Assembly (NCBI GenBank): GCA_040394195.1 | Contig: JBEBSR010000014.1 | Coordinates: 1 to 49,239, forward strand | DNA from: Wohlfahrtiimonas larvae_A | GTDB taxonomy: Bacteria > Pseudomonadota > Gammaproteobacteria > Cardiobacteriales > Wohlfahrtiimonadaceae | DNA length: 49,239 nucleotides | Direction: 5' to 3' | In this document: in pieces, positions 1 to 8,754 of the stretch | Numbering within the stretch: the first letter of the stretch is position 1 | Layout of the letters: the number at the start of each line of letters is the position of its first letter | Position numbers and translations under genes: made by a program | The notes under the pieces: generated by a model | What the model saw: the letters and a program-made list of their open reading frames with translations, nothing else | What the model was told of the DNA's origin: nothing | Databases searched by the model: none

Positions 1-40
1 TTACTATCAAAGCTAAATAATTTTAGACAATTATTTATAA

Positions 41-72
41 AAAACCCTAGAATACTCTTCTAGGGTTTTTTT
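41..72 (+). terminator. Intrinsic terminator or leader attenuator upstream of the ELM1-family gene
   Basis: A perfect 12-bp stem pairs positions 41-52 (AAAACCCTAGAA) with 58-69 around a 5-nt loop, and a T-run follows. It probably ends a gene lying before the window. The next start codon is only 14 nt beyond the stem, so the downstream gene must use read-through or a promoter upstream of the hairpin. In that case the hairpin would act as a leader attenuator. Confidence 0.8.
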
Positions 73-83
73 ATTTCTGAATT

Positions 84-956
84 ATGAAAAAAATAATTTA
101 TTGCATTACGGATGGTAAAATTGGCCACTTTAGACAAAGTGAAGGTTTGGCTAAAGCATTACAACAATTAAAGTCGAATGATTATGATATTCAGACATTA
201 CCAAACTTTTCATTGTGGCAATGGCTCAAAAGTTTTGGTGGATGTACTGAAAAGATAGAAACTAGTAGTATAGTGATTGGTACAGGCCACAGAACACATT
301 TCAGCTTGTTATATTACAAATGGAAATATAGATCAAAATCTATTGTGATCATGAAACCATCATTGCCTAAATCTTGGTTTGATTACTGTATTGTTCCAAA
401 ACATGATGGATTACTTGAGCAGGGTAATGTATTGGTGACAGAAGGTGCAATGAATGCATTGTCATTAATGCCTGTTAATAAAGAAAATCAAATTTTAATT
501 CTGATTGGTGGGCCGAGTTCAGCATGCGAATGGCAGGATGAAGATATCTATGAGAAGTTATTACAGAAACTTCAATTTGTGGATATAAATACAAAAATTA
601 TTCTATCAACATCACGAAGAACACCTGCTAATTTTATCCGAAAGTTGCCACAGAATATTTTAGACAAAGTTGAATTGATTGATTTTAAAGATATTGATGC
701 ATCATGGTTGCCAGAGCAATTATTGAAAAGTAAAGAAGCTTGGGTAACCTCAGAATCCATTTCGATGATCTATGAGGCACTTAGTGCAGGATGCCTAGTA
801 AAAACAATTGATGTCATAGGATTAAAAGGTAAAATAGCTCAAAATTTAGAGAGTTTAACCTCCACCAACAAAGTGAATAGCGAATTAGTTCATTTTGAAC
901 GATTGAATGAATCTAATCGAATAGCACAACAATTATTAAAATTAGGGATGATCTAA
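84..956 (+). CDS. ELM1-family (COG3660-like) protein, probable envelope-glycan function
   Basis: A 290-residue protein beginning MKKIIYCITDGKIGHFRQSEG. The opening K-I-G-H-xx-Q-S-x-G pattern and the later I-G-G-P-S (about residues 136-140) and T-S-R-R-T-P (about 171-176) blocks match the mitochondrial fission ELM1 family, which in bacteria has no proven reaction. The domain layout (an N-terminal glycine-rich loop, a middle GGPS loop, and a late region with S-x-S-M-I-Y-E-A near 222-229) looks like a GT-B-type fold; that is inference. Its stop overlaps the start of the O-antigen-ligase-like gene (TAATG), so the two are co-translated and an LPS or surface-glycan role is likely. No strong Shine-Dalgarno is visible. 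Confidence 0.8.
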   Translation: MKKIIYCITDGKIGHFRQSEGLAKALQQLKSNDYDIQTLPNFSLWQWLKSFGGCTEKIETSSIVIGTGHRTHFSLLYYKWKYRSKSIVIMKPSLPKSWFDYCIVPKHDGLLEQGNVLVTEGAMNALSLMPVNKENQILILIGGPSSACEWQDEDIYEKLLQKLQFVDINTKIILSTSRRTPANFIRKLPQNILDKVELIDFKDIDASWLPEQLLKSKEAWVTSESISMIYEALSAGCLVKTIDVIGLKGKIAQNLESLTSTNKVNSELVHFERLNESNRIAQQLLKLGMI

Positions 957-2209
957 TGATCAATAGAATTAGGTGTGGATTGGCGCAAGAAAATATTGCC
1001 ATTTTTTTATTCTCAATAGTATTTTGGTTTTCATTGATAAGCAATAAGTGGACAAACTCGGTATTTATCTTAATGATAATATTTGGGATTATTGTAATGA
1101 TCTGTCGATGGGGTGAAGTATATTCATATCTAAAAAAATCACGATTTATTTATTTATTTTTATTGCTATGGGTTCCACTGATACTATCAACTTTTGATAG
1201 TGCTGTATTAAACAACAGTATTAGATATGATCTGAATATGTTGAGGTTCTTGTTTGTAGGCGCTTTGGCAATTTTATTATCATTATCAGGTGTTAGAAAA
1301 ATATTTTACGTTCTTCTTACGTTTATTTTAGTGGTATCTTTTGATGCCATAGTTGAATGGAGTACTGGATATCATTTATTAGGTGAAAGTAGGGATAGGG
1401 TTCGTATTATGGGTCTTTTTTCTTATTATCATCTTGGTTATTATCTGGCGACTATTTTGCCAATTTTGTTGTATCAAATACTTATAAGCTTTCAAGAAAA
1501 GAGTAAATACCGTTACTGTTGGATGGTCGCATTGCTAGCTGCTAGTGTGGTGATATTTATTGCAGGTTCTCGTGCAGGTTGGATAACTTTTTTTGTAGGT
1601 TTTATTATACTTTTTGTGTGGTTAATATGGCATCGTAAGATTCCGTTAAAAGTATTGAGCATTGCTATTTGTTTAATAGTGATTTTAGCAGGTTTACTGT
1701 CTCAATTACCAATTGTAAAAAATAGATATAATAATGCAGTGTATACAAATCAAACAGAGCTTTGGAGTTATGAATGGTTTGATAAATTTTCATCTGCACG
1801 TTTAGTCTTATGGGAGTTTGCATGGAAAGAATATATGGAAAATCCAATTGTAGGTGCTGGTGTTAATACTTATCGTGTAACATTTAATAGTCAGTCAGAG
1901 GAATTGAAAAGGCAGCATGCTGGTTCTGCGGTTATACAATTTCCACATTTAAATATGTTAGAGGTTTTATCAGATACAGGTACCATTGGTTTTATAGCAT
2001 ATACTATAGTATTACTCTGGCTCATCAGCATGATTTTTACAGCAAAAATATTCCCTGCTTGGCTAATTGTATCATTCCTAGCACTTATGCCCATCAATAC
2101 TCATATGTCTTTATATGGTAGTGGATGGGCTGTATTGATTTGGATTCCATTGATTCTAGGGCTTCGAGAGCGTTATTTATTGATGCAAAAAGATCCTGTG
2201 AATGCTTGA
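956..2209 (+). CDS. O-antigen ligase-like (WaaL/RfaL, Wzy_C family) polytopic membrane protein
   Basis: A 417-residue protein with about 10-12 hydrophobic segments. A large extracytoplasmic loop (about residues 250-330) contains A-R-L-V-L-W-x-x-A, the P-I-V-G-A-G-V-N-T-Y block and a later H-L-N-M-L-E motif. The arrangement of an arginine in the loop followed by a G-x-G-x-N-x-(Y/F) turn and an H-N/H-L-N motif is characteristic of the O-antigen ligase/polymerase superfamily. These enzymes join undecaprenyl-linked glycans to lipid A-core, or polymerise them, on the periplasmic face of the inner membrane. It could also be a Wzy polymerase or a protein glycan ligase. The start ATG overlaps the upstream stop by one base, implying translational coupling. 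Confidence 0.8.
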   Translation: MINRIRCGLAQENIAIFLFSIVFWFSLISNKWTNSVFILMIIFGIIVMICRWGEVYSYLKKSRFIYLFLLLWVPLILSTFDSAVLNNSIRYDLNMLRFLFVGALAILLSLSGVRKIFYVLLTFILVVSFDAIVEWSTGYHLLGESRDRVRIMGLFSYYHLGYYLATILPILLYQILISFQEKSKYRYCWMVALLAASVVIFIAGSRAGWITFFVGFIILFVWLIWHRKIPLKVLSIAICLIVILAGLLSQLPIVKNRYNNAVYTNQTELWSYEWFDKFSSARLVLWEFAWKEYMENPIVGAGVNTYRVTFNSQSEELKRQHAGSAVIQFPHLNMLEVLSDTGTIGFIAYTIVLLWLISMIFTAKIFPAWLIVSFLALMPINTHMSLYGSGWAVLIWIPLILGLRERYLLMQKDPVNA

Positions 2210-2264
2210 AAAACTCTAAAATAGCACCATTATTGGTCTATAAATTATTGAGGAAACTATTTAT

Positions 2265-3158
2265 ATGTTTAAACGTATGATGTTATGGGCTGTGACGAAT
2301 ATTGCAGTCATTGCCGTTATTACTGTAATTTTGTCTGTGACGGGGTTAAGTGGCGCATTGAATGGTGGGCAAGGATTATTGCCAATGTTAATGGCTGCCG
2401 CTGTTGTGGGTTTTGCAGGTTCGATTATTTCATTGTTAATGTCTAAAAAAATGGCCATTCATGGAATGGGCGTACATGTTATTCAACAGCCAGAAAACCA
2501 AATGGAAGCATGGTTGGTGGAGACTGTAAGGAGACAAGCAGAAGAAGCTGGCATTGGTATGCCTGATGTGGGTATTTTTGATTCTGCTGACCCAAATGCT
2601 TTTGCAACGGGCGCTAATAAAAATGCATCATTAGTTGCAGTGAGTACTGGTTTGTTGCACAACATGAATCAAGATGAAGTGGAAGCGGTTTTAGGGCATG
2701 AAATTGCACATATTGCAAATGGTGATATGGTGACTTTGACGTTAATTCAGGGTGTTGTAAATACATTCGTGATTTTCTTGTCACGTATTGTTGCTGGTAT
2801 TATCACGAATGCATTACAAGGTAATAATAATGATGATAGTGATGCTCCTGTAGAAAATAGCGGAACATTTTTCATTGTGTCATTTATCTTGCAAATTGTG
2901 TTTGGCTTCTTAGCATCTATGATTGTTGCTTGGTTCAGCCGTCAAAGGGAGTTTAGAGCTGATGAAGGTGGTGCTCGTTTAGCTGGTAAATCAAAAATGA
3001 TTGGTGCATTGCAAGCGTTGCAAAATCAGCATGCTACTGAAGATTTGCCAGGTAACTTGGCTGCATTTGGTATTTCAGGTAAGTTCACGAGTTTATTCAG
3101 CAGCCATCCTCCATTGGAAGTGAGAATTGAAGCATTGCGTAATAATCAGCAATTTTAG
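2265..3158 (+). CDS. htpX: HtpX membrane zinc metalloprotease
   Basis: A 297-residue M48B protease that degrades misfolded inner-membrane proteins together with FtsH. There are two N-terminal membrane segments (about residues 7-27 and 37-58), the zinc motif HEIAH at 145-149 (ligands His145 and His149, catalytic Glu146), two further hydrophobic segments (about 160-185 and 203-223), and the third zinc ligand region R-E-F-R-A-D-E just after them. Length matches E. coli HtpX. A GAGGA Shine-Dalgarno sits before the ATG. It is a single gene facing a bidirectional terminator. Confidence 0.97.
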   Translation: MFKRMMLWAVTNIAVIAVITVILSVTGLSGALNGGQGLLPMLMAAAVVGFAGSIISLLMSKKMAIHGMGVHVIQQPENQMEAWLVETVRRQAEEAGIGMPDVGIFDSADPNAFATGANKNASLVAVSTGLLHNMNQDEVEAVLGHEIAHIANGDMVTLTLIQGVVNTFVIFLSRIVAGIITNALQGNNNDDSDAPVENSGTFFIVSFILQIVFGFLASMIVAWFSRQREFRADEGGARLAGKSKMIGALQALQNQHATEDLPGNLAAFGISGKFTSLFSSHPPLEVRIEALRNNQQF

Positions 3159-3173
3159 TTGAATAAAGTATAT

Positions 3174-3208
3174 AAAAAAATAGCTCATCCTAGATGAGCT
3201 ATTTTTTT
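3174..3208. terminator. Bidirectional intrinsic terminator between htpX and ybeY
   Basis: The arms TAGCTCATC (3181-3189) and GATGAGCTA (3193-3201) pair around a 3-nt loop. They are flanked by an A-run on the left (3174-3180) and a T-run on the right (3202-3208), so the element ends both convergent transcripts. Confidence 0.9.
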
Positions 3209-3224
3209 GAGTGAAATTTAATAT

Positions 3225-3695
3225 TTAATCAATCTCATAAGGATTGGCTATAGAAAGCTTTTCTAGAATTTCGATTTCCAGGCTTTCCATTTCTTCTGCT
3301 TCTTTTTCAATGATATGATCATAGCCTAATAAATGCAGGACGCCATGTGTTGTCATGTGCGCTAGATGATTATCGAACGTCTTACCTTGTTCAATCGATT
3401 CAGCTTCTACAACCGTTAAGCAAATAATCAAATCGCCCATGAAATAAACTGAAGAATCAGGGATTTCATAGTTAGCAGGAAATGATAGAACATTCGTTGG
3501 TTTATCTTTACTGCGGTAATTATTGTTGAGTGCTTGAATTTCTTCTGCATCCGCAAAACGAATGGTTAATTCGACTTCATCTTCTTCAATATCTATGAAG
3601 GATAATGCATTATTGACCCAAAGTTCCAATTGTTCTTGCGTTGGAATATTGGGATATGCCGTAGCATTTTGCATATCTAAAATTAGATTAGCCAT
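3225..3695 (-). CDS. ybeY: YbeY rRNA maturation endoribonuclease
   Basis: A 156-residue metal-dependent RNase involved in 16S rRNA 3'-end maturation and ribosome quality control. The zinc motif H-x3-H-x5-H is seen as His117, His121 and His127 (HGVLHLLGYDH), preceded by the family pattern T-N-V-L-S-F-P near 67-73 and the G-D-(L/I) block near 87-89. A longer reading frame exists, but the start was placed at 3695 (MANLILDMQN). There the ATG overlaps the phoH stop as ATGGCTAA, matching the family length and the usual ybeZ-ybeY coupling. Confidence 0.95.
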   Translation of the reverse strand: MANLILDMQNATAYPNIPTQEQLELWVNNALSFIDIEEDEVELTIRFADAEEIQALNNNYRSKDKPTNVLSFPANYEIPDSSVYFMGDLIICLTVVEAESIEQGKTFDNHLAHMTTHGVLHLLGYDHIIEKEAEEMESLEIEILEKLSIANPYEID

Positions 3696-4650
3696 TTGTA
3701 GCATCCTCAGCGGCTTGATAAGCATTGATGATTTTTGCAACCAAAGGATGGCGCACAACATCTTTTGAGTCAAAGAATGTCATAGTAATGCCATCAACAT
3801 TGTTTAAAACAGCCATGGCATTCTTTAAGCCAGATGTAACATGTTTAGGTAAGTCAATTTGTGAAACATCACCTGTAATTACTGCTGTGGAGTTAAAGCC
3901 TAAACGTGTTAGGAACATTTTCATCTGTTCTACAGTTGTATTTTGTGCTTCATCTAAAATAATGAAAGCATCATTCAATGTACGGCCACGCATAAATGCT
4001 AAAGGCGCAATTTCAATCACATTGCGTTCAATAAGCTTTAATACTGTCTCAAAGCCTAGCATTTCATACAAAGCATCATATAAAGGGCGTAAATAAGGAT
4101 CAACTTTTTGTGTTAAATCACCAGGTAAGAAACCTAATTTTTCACCAGCTTCAACAGCAGGGCGCACTAAGATGATTCTGCGGATATTTTGACGTTCTAA
4201 AGCATCCACAGCAGAGGCGACGGCTAAGAATGTTTTGCCTGTACCAGCGGGGCCAATGCCAAAGTTAATAGCGTTATGAGTGATTTCAGACAAGTAGTGT
4301 TTCTGATTGGTGCTACGACCACGAATCAATCCACGTTTGTTCTTAAGTACAACTTCTTGGCGATTTTCTCGGCTCTCTTCAATAAAATCATCACGATCAA
4401 ATTGTGTGCTATGTAAGGCTAAACGAACAATGTCTTCATCTAAAACTTCTTCAGCTGTGGAATCATATAAGTGTTCAAGAATTATTCTAGCTTCAGATTC
4501 AGCAGATTCTTCACCAGTAATTTTGAATTTAGGTCCACGATTGGCAATTTCAACCGCAAAATGTTTTTCAATCAATTGTAAATGTGAATTTAGGTTACCG
4601 CATAAATTGGCAAGGCGCTCATTATTATCGGGAAAAGTTAGCTCAAGCAT
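3688..4650 (-). CDS. ybeZ: PhoH-like ATPase (YbeZ)
   Basis: A 320-residue PhoH-family nucleotide-binding protein that works with YbeY in RNA metabolism and stress. Walker A GPAGTGKT lies at 133-140. Walker B appears as F-I-I-L-D-E-A-Q-N about 95 residues later, as in PhoH proteins. The N-terminal 110 residues contain the KH-like segment typical of YbeZ. It is the first gene of a two-gene operon with ybeY. The usual neighbours miaB, ybeX and lnt are not adjacent here. It is divergent from pilB. Confidence 0.95.
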   Translation of the reverse strand: MLELTFPDNNERLANLCGNLNSHLQLIEKHFAVEIANRGPKFKITGEESAESEARIILEHLYDSTAEEVLDEDIVRLALHSTQFDRDDFIEESRENRQEVVLKNKRGLIRGRSTNQKHYLSEITHNAINFGIGPAGTGKTFLAVASAVDALERQNIRRIILVRPAVEAGEKLGFLPGDLTQKVDPYLRPLYDALYEMLGFETVLKLIERNVIEIAPLAFMRGRTLNDAFIILDEAQNTTVEQMKMFLTRLGFNSTAVITGDVSQIDLPKHVTSGLKNAMAVLNNVDGITMTFFDSKDVVRHPLVAKIINAYQAAEDATNG

Positions 4651-4710
4651 TAATAATCAATCATCCAAAAATGAGATTCATTATACACGGAGAAGAAAGG
4701 GTGTCTAAGC

Positions 4711-4741
4711 TATTTCTATGGTAGAAATAATCGGCTATAAT
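4711..4741 (+). promoter_or_regulatory. Putative pilB promoter with an 8+8 bp palindrome just upstream of the -10
   Basis: TATAAT at 4736-4741 is a consensus -10 box, 46 nt before the pilB GTG. The expected -35 position is poor. TATTTCTA (4711-4718) and TAGAAATA (4722-4729) form a perfect inverted repeat with a 3-nt spacer occupying the -35-to-spacer region, which is where a repressor or activator could bind. Confidence 0.45.
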
Positions 4742-4786
4742 CAATAAAGTATAAAGAATTTTTATTTCAAACAAGAGAGAATTGGC

Positions 4787-6541
4787 GTGGCAATAAATCC
4801 AACACAAACAGATGCAAACCCAAGCACTCAATCACAGAGCCTGACAATGACGAGATTAATGCAGAATAATCTTGTGAGAGCTTTGTTGGCGAAATCAATT
4901 ATTACAAAAGAACATCTAGATAGAGCTGATACTTTAATGCAAGCAGAGAAATATTCTTTGGTTAAAGCATTGTTGACATTGAATATTTCAGCGAATGAAA
5001 TTTATAAAGTGACACAGGAACTCTCAAATGCACCACGTTTTGATATGCGTGCATTTGATTTAAGTAGTAAACAGCCTGATTTCTTAACAACAGAAGAGAT
5101 GGAGAAAAATCTTATTTTTCCATTGCGTTTAAGAAACGGTATTTTATACGTTGCTGTTGCAGATCCTTTTGATTCTAGAATGCTAGAAACATTGAGATTT
5201 AAATCTCGTGCAATCATTGAACCGATTTTAGTTGCACCATCACAATTGGTTGCGCAATTTCAGTCTCAAGGTGGTGTAAATCGTGAAAAACTGCAAAACC
5301 TCTTTAACCAAATGGAGAAAGAGAAGCCTGCAGATCAAGATAATAGCGATGTGGCGGCTACTTTTGATTTATTGAGTGAAGCAGATAGCTCGCCTGTTGT
5401 TCGTTTTATTAATGGTGTTTTGGCTGATGCAATTACGCGCGGAGTATCGGATCTTCACTTCGAGCCATATGAACATATTTATCGTATCCGTTTTAGAATC
5501 GATGGTGTTTTACAAGAAGTTTATTCACCACCAGAATCGTTTAGAGATCAAATTGCTGCACGTATTAAAGTTATGTCTCAATTAGACATTACAGAAAAGC
5601 GTGTACCACAGGATGGTCGTATTAAAGTTTCCTTGAAAGGAAAAATTATCGATTTCCGTGTCAGCGTTTGCCCAACATTATGGGGCGAAAAAGTTGTAAT
5701 GCGTATTTTGGATAGCTCAGCTGCAAACTTAAATATTGAAATTTTAGGTTTTACGGATATTCAAAAGAAAAATATCTTTGATGCAATTGCTAAGCCACAA
5801 GGAATGATTTTGGTAACAGGGCCAACAGGTTCTGGTAAGACAGTTACATTGTATACATGTTTAGGAATTTTAAATAAACCAACCACAAATATTTCAACAG
5901 CGGAAGACCCAGTTGAAATTAACTTGGAAGGTATTAATCAGGTTCCTGTGAATCCTCGTGTTGGCTTGGACTTTGCTGCTGCTTTGAAATCGTTCTTACG
6001 ACAAGATCCAGACATTATCATGGTGGGTGAGATTCGTGACTTAGAAACAGCTGATATTGCGATCAAAGCTGCTCAAACAGGGCACTTAGTTTTATCTACA
6101 CTACATACTAACTCAGCGCCTGAAACCTTGACGCGTTTGATCAATATGGGCGTGGAAACATTTAATATTGCATCCACGGTTCATTTAATCATTGCTCAGC
6201 GATTGGGTAGAAGATTGTGCTCTTATTGTAAAGAGCCTGTTCGTATCGATCCTCGTACATTGGAAGGATTGGGTTTCACATCTATGCAATTGACAGGTGA
6301 AATTTTTGGTCCTGTTGGCTGTGATATGTGTAATAAAGGTTATAAAGGCCGTGTTGGTATTTATGAAGTGATGCCAATTTCTGATACGATGGAGCGTATG
6401 ATCTTAGATAAAGCAAGTGCTGTTGATATCGCAGATCAGGCAGAATTAGAAGGTATTGATAGTATTCGTAAATCTGCAATCAAAGCAGTTGTTGCAGGTG
6501 TTACAAGTATTGATGAATTATTGCGTGTAACCACAGATTAA
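4787..6541 (+). CDS. pilB: Type IVa pilus extension ATPase PilB
   Basis: A 584-residue GspE/PulE-family hexameric ATPase that powers pilin polymerisation at the inner membrane. An N-terminal MshEN/N1 domain (about residues 20-180) is followed by the N2 domain (about 195-300) and the RecA-like core. Walker A GPTGSGKT is at 345-352. The Asp box and Walker B region (R-Q-D-P-D-I-I-M-V-G-E-I-R-D), the His box (L-S-T-L-H-T-N) and the zinc tetracysteine CSYC (478-481) / CDMC (512-515) all follow. The start is GTG at 4787, with an AAGAGAG Shine-Dalgarno 7-14 nt before it. pilC and pilD are 14 kb away rather than next to it. Confidence 0.96.
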   Translation: MAINPTQTDANPSTQSQSLTMTRLMQNNLVRALLAKSIITKEHLDRADTLMQAEKYSLVKALLTLNISANEIYKVTQELSNAPRFDMRAFDLSSKQPDFLTTEEMEKNLIFPLRLRNGILYVAVADPFDSRMLETLRFKSRAIIEPILVAPSQLVAQFQSQGGVNREKLQNLFNQMEKEKPADQDNSDVAATFDLLSEADSSPVVRFINGVLADAITRGVSDLHFEPYEHIYRIRFRIDGVLQEVYSPPESFRDQIAARIKVMSQLDITEKRVPQDGRIKVSLKGKIIDFRVSVCPTLWGEKVVMRILDSSAANLNIEILGFTDIQKKNIFDAIAKPQGMILVTGPTGSGKTVTLYTCLGILNKPTTNISTAEDPVEINLEGINQVPVNPRVGLDFAAALKSFLRQDPDIIMVGEIRDLETADIAIKAAQTGHLVLSTLHTNSAPETLTRLINMGVETFNIASTVHLIIAQRLGRRLCSYCKEPVRIDPRTLEGLGFTSMQLTGEIFGPVGCDMCNKGYKGRVGIYEVMPISDTMERMILDKASAVDIADQAELEGIDSIRKSAIKAVVAGVTSIDELLRVTTD

Positions 6542-6561
6542 TTAATAGTTGGAGACAAAGA

Positions 6562-6942
6562 ATGAAAAAAGTAGTTAATTCACCACGTGCACCTAAGGCT
6601 GTAGGGCCTTATTCTCAAGCACAGATTTTTAAAGATTTATTATTCACATCAGGCCAAATTCCATTGGATCCAGAAACTGGTGCAGTGGTTGGTAATGATG
6701 TTAAAACTCAGGCACAACGTGTATTTGAGAACTTAAAAGCAGTTTTGGATGAAGCTGGTGCATCATTTGAAACGGTTTTAAAAGCAACATGTTATTTGAA
6801 AAACATGGAAGATTTTGCTGATTTCAATGAAATTTATGCTCATTACTTGGGTGAAAGCTTGCCAGCGCGCTCATGCTTTGAAGTTGCTCGTTTGCCAAAA
6901 GACGTTCTATGTGAAGTAGAATTAATTGCGTACGTTAAATAA
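6562..6942 (+). CDS. ridA: RidA/YjgF enamine-imine deaminase
   Basis: A 126-residue Rid-family protein that hydrolyses reactive 2-aminoacrylate-type enamines and imines released by PLP enzymes. It has the family signatures G-P-Y-S-Q-A (15-20), S-G-Q-I-P-L-D (30-36) and P-A-R-S-C near 101-105. The substrate-binding Arg (Arg103) and the C-terminal V-E-L-I-A are present. Full length. It lies 20 nt after pilB with a GGAGAC ribosome site, and its stop directly abuts the rsuA start. Confidence 0.95.
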   Translation: MKKVVNSPRAPKAVGPYSQAQIFKDLLFTSGQIPLDPETGAVVGNDVKTQAQRVFENLKAVLDEAGASFETVLKATCYLKNMEDFADFNEIYAHYLGESLPARSCFEVARLPKDVLCEVELIAYVK

Positions 6943-7632
6943 ATGCGTTTAGATCAATTTCTTCAAAAAACTTTAGGTGTTTCCAGACAAGATGCTAAAA
7001 GCATTCTAAAGAGTAAAAAAGTGGTAGTGAACGGAGAAGTGATCAAACAAGCAAAACATCAACTCGATCTATCTCAAGATCGAGTTTTTTATTGTGATGA
7101 TGAGCTTGTTTATCAAGAGTTTTTCTACTTTATGTTGAATAAGCCTAAAGGCTTTGTTTCAAGTCATACACATGATGGTGGCACGCCAATCTATGATCTT
7201 CTGGAGGATTATTCCTTTGTTGATCTGCATTGTGCAGGGCGATTGGATGTTGATACAACAGGTTTGGTTTTAGTAACAAATGATGGGCAATGGTCGCATC
7301 GTGTGGCACATCCTAGTCAGAATTGCTTTAAACGCTATTTAGTGACTTTGGCTGAGGATATAACGCCTTCATCCATTCAGCAGCTAGAAGAAGGTGCTGA
7401 GTTGCATGAAGGCAAAGCGTTGCCTGCCAAAGTTGAGGTTATTTCGCCAGGTCAAATTTATTTAGAGATCAGTGAAGGTAAGTTCCATCAGGTTAAACGT
7501 ATGTTGAAAGCTGTGGGTAATGAAGTCGTAGATTTACATCGTGACCGTATTGGTAATATTAGTTTAGGTGATTTGCCTGAAGGTGATTTTAGAGCATTGA
7601 CAGATGCTGAGATTGAGGAGTTTTTATCGTGA
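6943..7632 (+). CDS. rsuA: 16S rRNA pseudouridine(516) synthase RsuA
   Basis: A 229-residue pseudouridine synthase with an N-terminal S4 RNA-binding domain (1-55, beginning M-R-L-D-Q-F-L-Q-K) and a catalytic domain carrying L-N-K-P-K-G (65-70) and the catalytic Asp102 in G-R-L-D-V-D-T-T-G-L. The K-R-Y-L-V block and the ending G-N-E-V-V-x-L-H-R-D-R-I-G fit RsuA rather than RluB/E/F. It starts on the base after the ridA stop, so translation is probably coupled. It overlaps the rsmC-like gene by 4 bases. Confidence 0.92.
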   Translation: MRLDQFLQKTLGVSRQDAKSILKSKKVVVNGEVIKQAKHQLDLSQDRVFYCDDELVYQEFFYFMLNKPKGFVSSHTHDGGTPIYDLLEDYSFVDLHCAGRLDVDTTGLVLVTNDGQWSHRVAHPSQNCFKRYLVTLAEDITPSSIQQLEEGAELHEGKALPAKVEVISPGQIYLEISEGKFHQVKRMLKAVGNEVVDLHRDRIGNISLGDLPEGDFRALTDAEIEEFLS

Positions 7633-8666
7633 ATGAAGCATTTGCTGCATTGTTTAATTATGGGCAGAAATATTCTACTGTGAAATCACTATGGTTTGTG
7701 GATGAAAACTATGATGTTTCATCTAATCCTCAGCCAATTCAATGTTCGGAAGCCATTACAAATCGTATTGATATTGCTAAATATCTTGAGCAATATTGCA
7801 CAGTTAATTTGTCGGATTATGATTGCTCGCAATATGAACCAGAGAGTTTTGATGTTATTTATTTGCGTGTACCAAAATCTAAAGCATTGTTGAATCATTC
7901 AGTATTGCAAGCGATGCATTTATTAAAACCAAAAGGGCGGTTAATTTGCGTTGGTTTTAATGATGAGGGTATTAAAAATACCCTTAAGAAAATTGAGAAA
8001 GCATTTGGTGAATTGGTTGAGCAAGAATTATTAGGTAAAGGCTTAAGAATTGCGGAATTTGCATTAATTAATCCTCAGCCAGATCAGATGGAAGATCGTG
8101 AATATTCAACAATTAAAACTGTTGCTAATGATTTATCATTAAATCTATCGAGTAAAGCAGGTATTTATGGTGCTGAAAAAGTAGATCAGGGTAGCTTGTT
8201 ATTGTGCGAAGCTGTTTTACAGCATTATGCTGAAATAACAGCAGAGAAAGTTCTAGATATCGGTTGTGGTAATGGCTTAATATCTTTAGTGCTTGCAAAG
8301 CAATTCAAAACGAGCGAATTCATTGCAACAGATAACAGTATAACTGCAACTACATTGTGTGAATTGAACTTTCAAAATAATGAAGTGAAAGGTTCTGTTG
8401 TTTTGGATGGTTGCGCAGAAACTTTAGCCTCTAAGCAATTTGATTTGATAGTAAGTAATCCACCTTTTCATCAGGGGTTTGATACTTCTGAAGATTTAAC
8501 TGTACGATTTCTAGCTGCAACAGAGCGTTTGTTGACAAAGAAAGGTGAAGCTTGGTTTGTTATGAATCGTTTCTTAAAAATTGAATCATTATCTAAGAGA
8601 ACTTCATTAAGGCTTGATTTAATGAGTCAATGTCAACAATTTAAAATTTTGAGATTAAGAAAGTAA
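7629..8666 (+). CDS. rsmC: RsmC-like 16S rRNA (guanine-N2) methyltransferase
   Basis: A 345-residue protein with the two-domain RsmC/RlmG architecture. A degenerate N-terminal methyltransferase-like half is followed by an active C-terminal SAM domain with V-L-D-I-G-C-G-N-G (about 209-217) and the N2-guanine methyltransferase motif NPPFH (277-281). Its start GTG overlaps the rsuA stop (GTGA), so two 16S rRNA modification genes are coupled. RlmG (23S G1835) is the alternative assignment. Full length. Confidence 0.85.
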   Translation: MNEAFAALFNYGQKYSTVKSLWFVDENYDVSSNPQPIQCSEAITNRIDIAKYLEQYCTVNLSDYDCSQYEPESFDVIYLRVPKSKALLNHSVLQAMHLLKPKGRLICVGFNDEGIKNTLKKIEKAFGELVEQELLGKGLRIAEFALINPQPDQMEDREYSTIKTVANDLSLNLSSKAGIYGAEKVDQGSLLLCEAVLQHYAEITAEKVLDIGCGNGLISLVLAKQFKTSEFIATDNSITATTLCELNFQNNEVKGSVVLDGCAETLASKQFDLIVSNPPFHQGFDTSEDLTVRFLAATERLLTKKGEAWFVMNRFLKIESLSKRTSLRLDLMSQCQQFKILRLRK

Positions 8667-8694
8667 TTTAATTTTTTAAGTATTTTGATTAAAA

Positions 8695-8732
8695 AATAAA
8701 CCCCGAACTATTAAGCTCGGGGTTTATTTTAT
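8695..8732. terminator. Bidirectional intrinsic terminator between rsmC and pckA
   Basis: A perfect 12-bp stem, AATAAACCCCGA (8695-8706) with TCGGGGTTTATT (8717-8728), has a 10-nt loop. A-rich sequence on the left and T-rich on the right let it serve both convergent genes. Confidence 0.92.
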
Positions 8733-8754
8733 TTAAATTTTTTTAAATTAAGTA

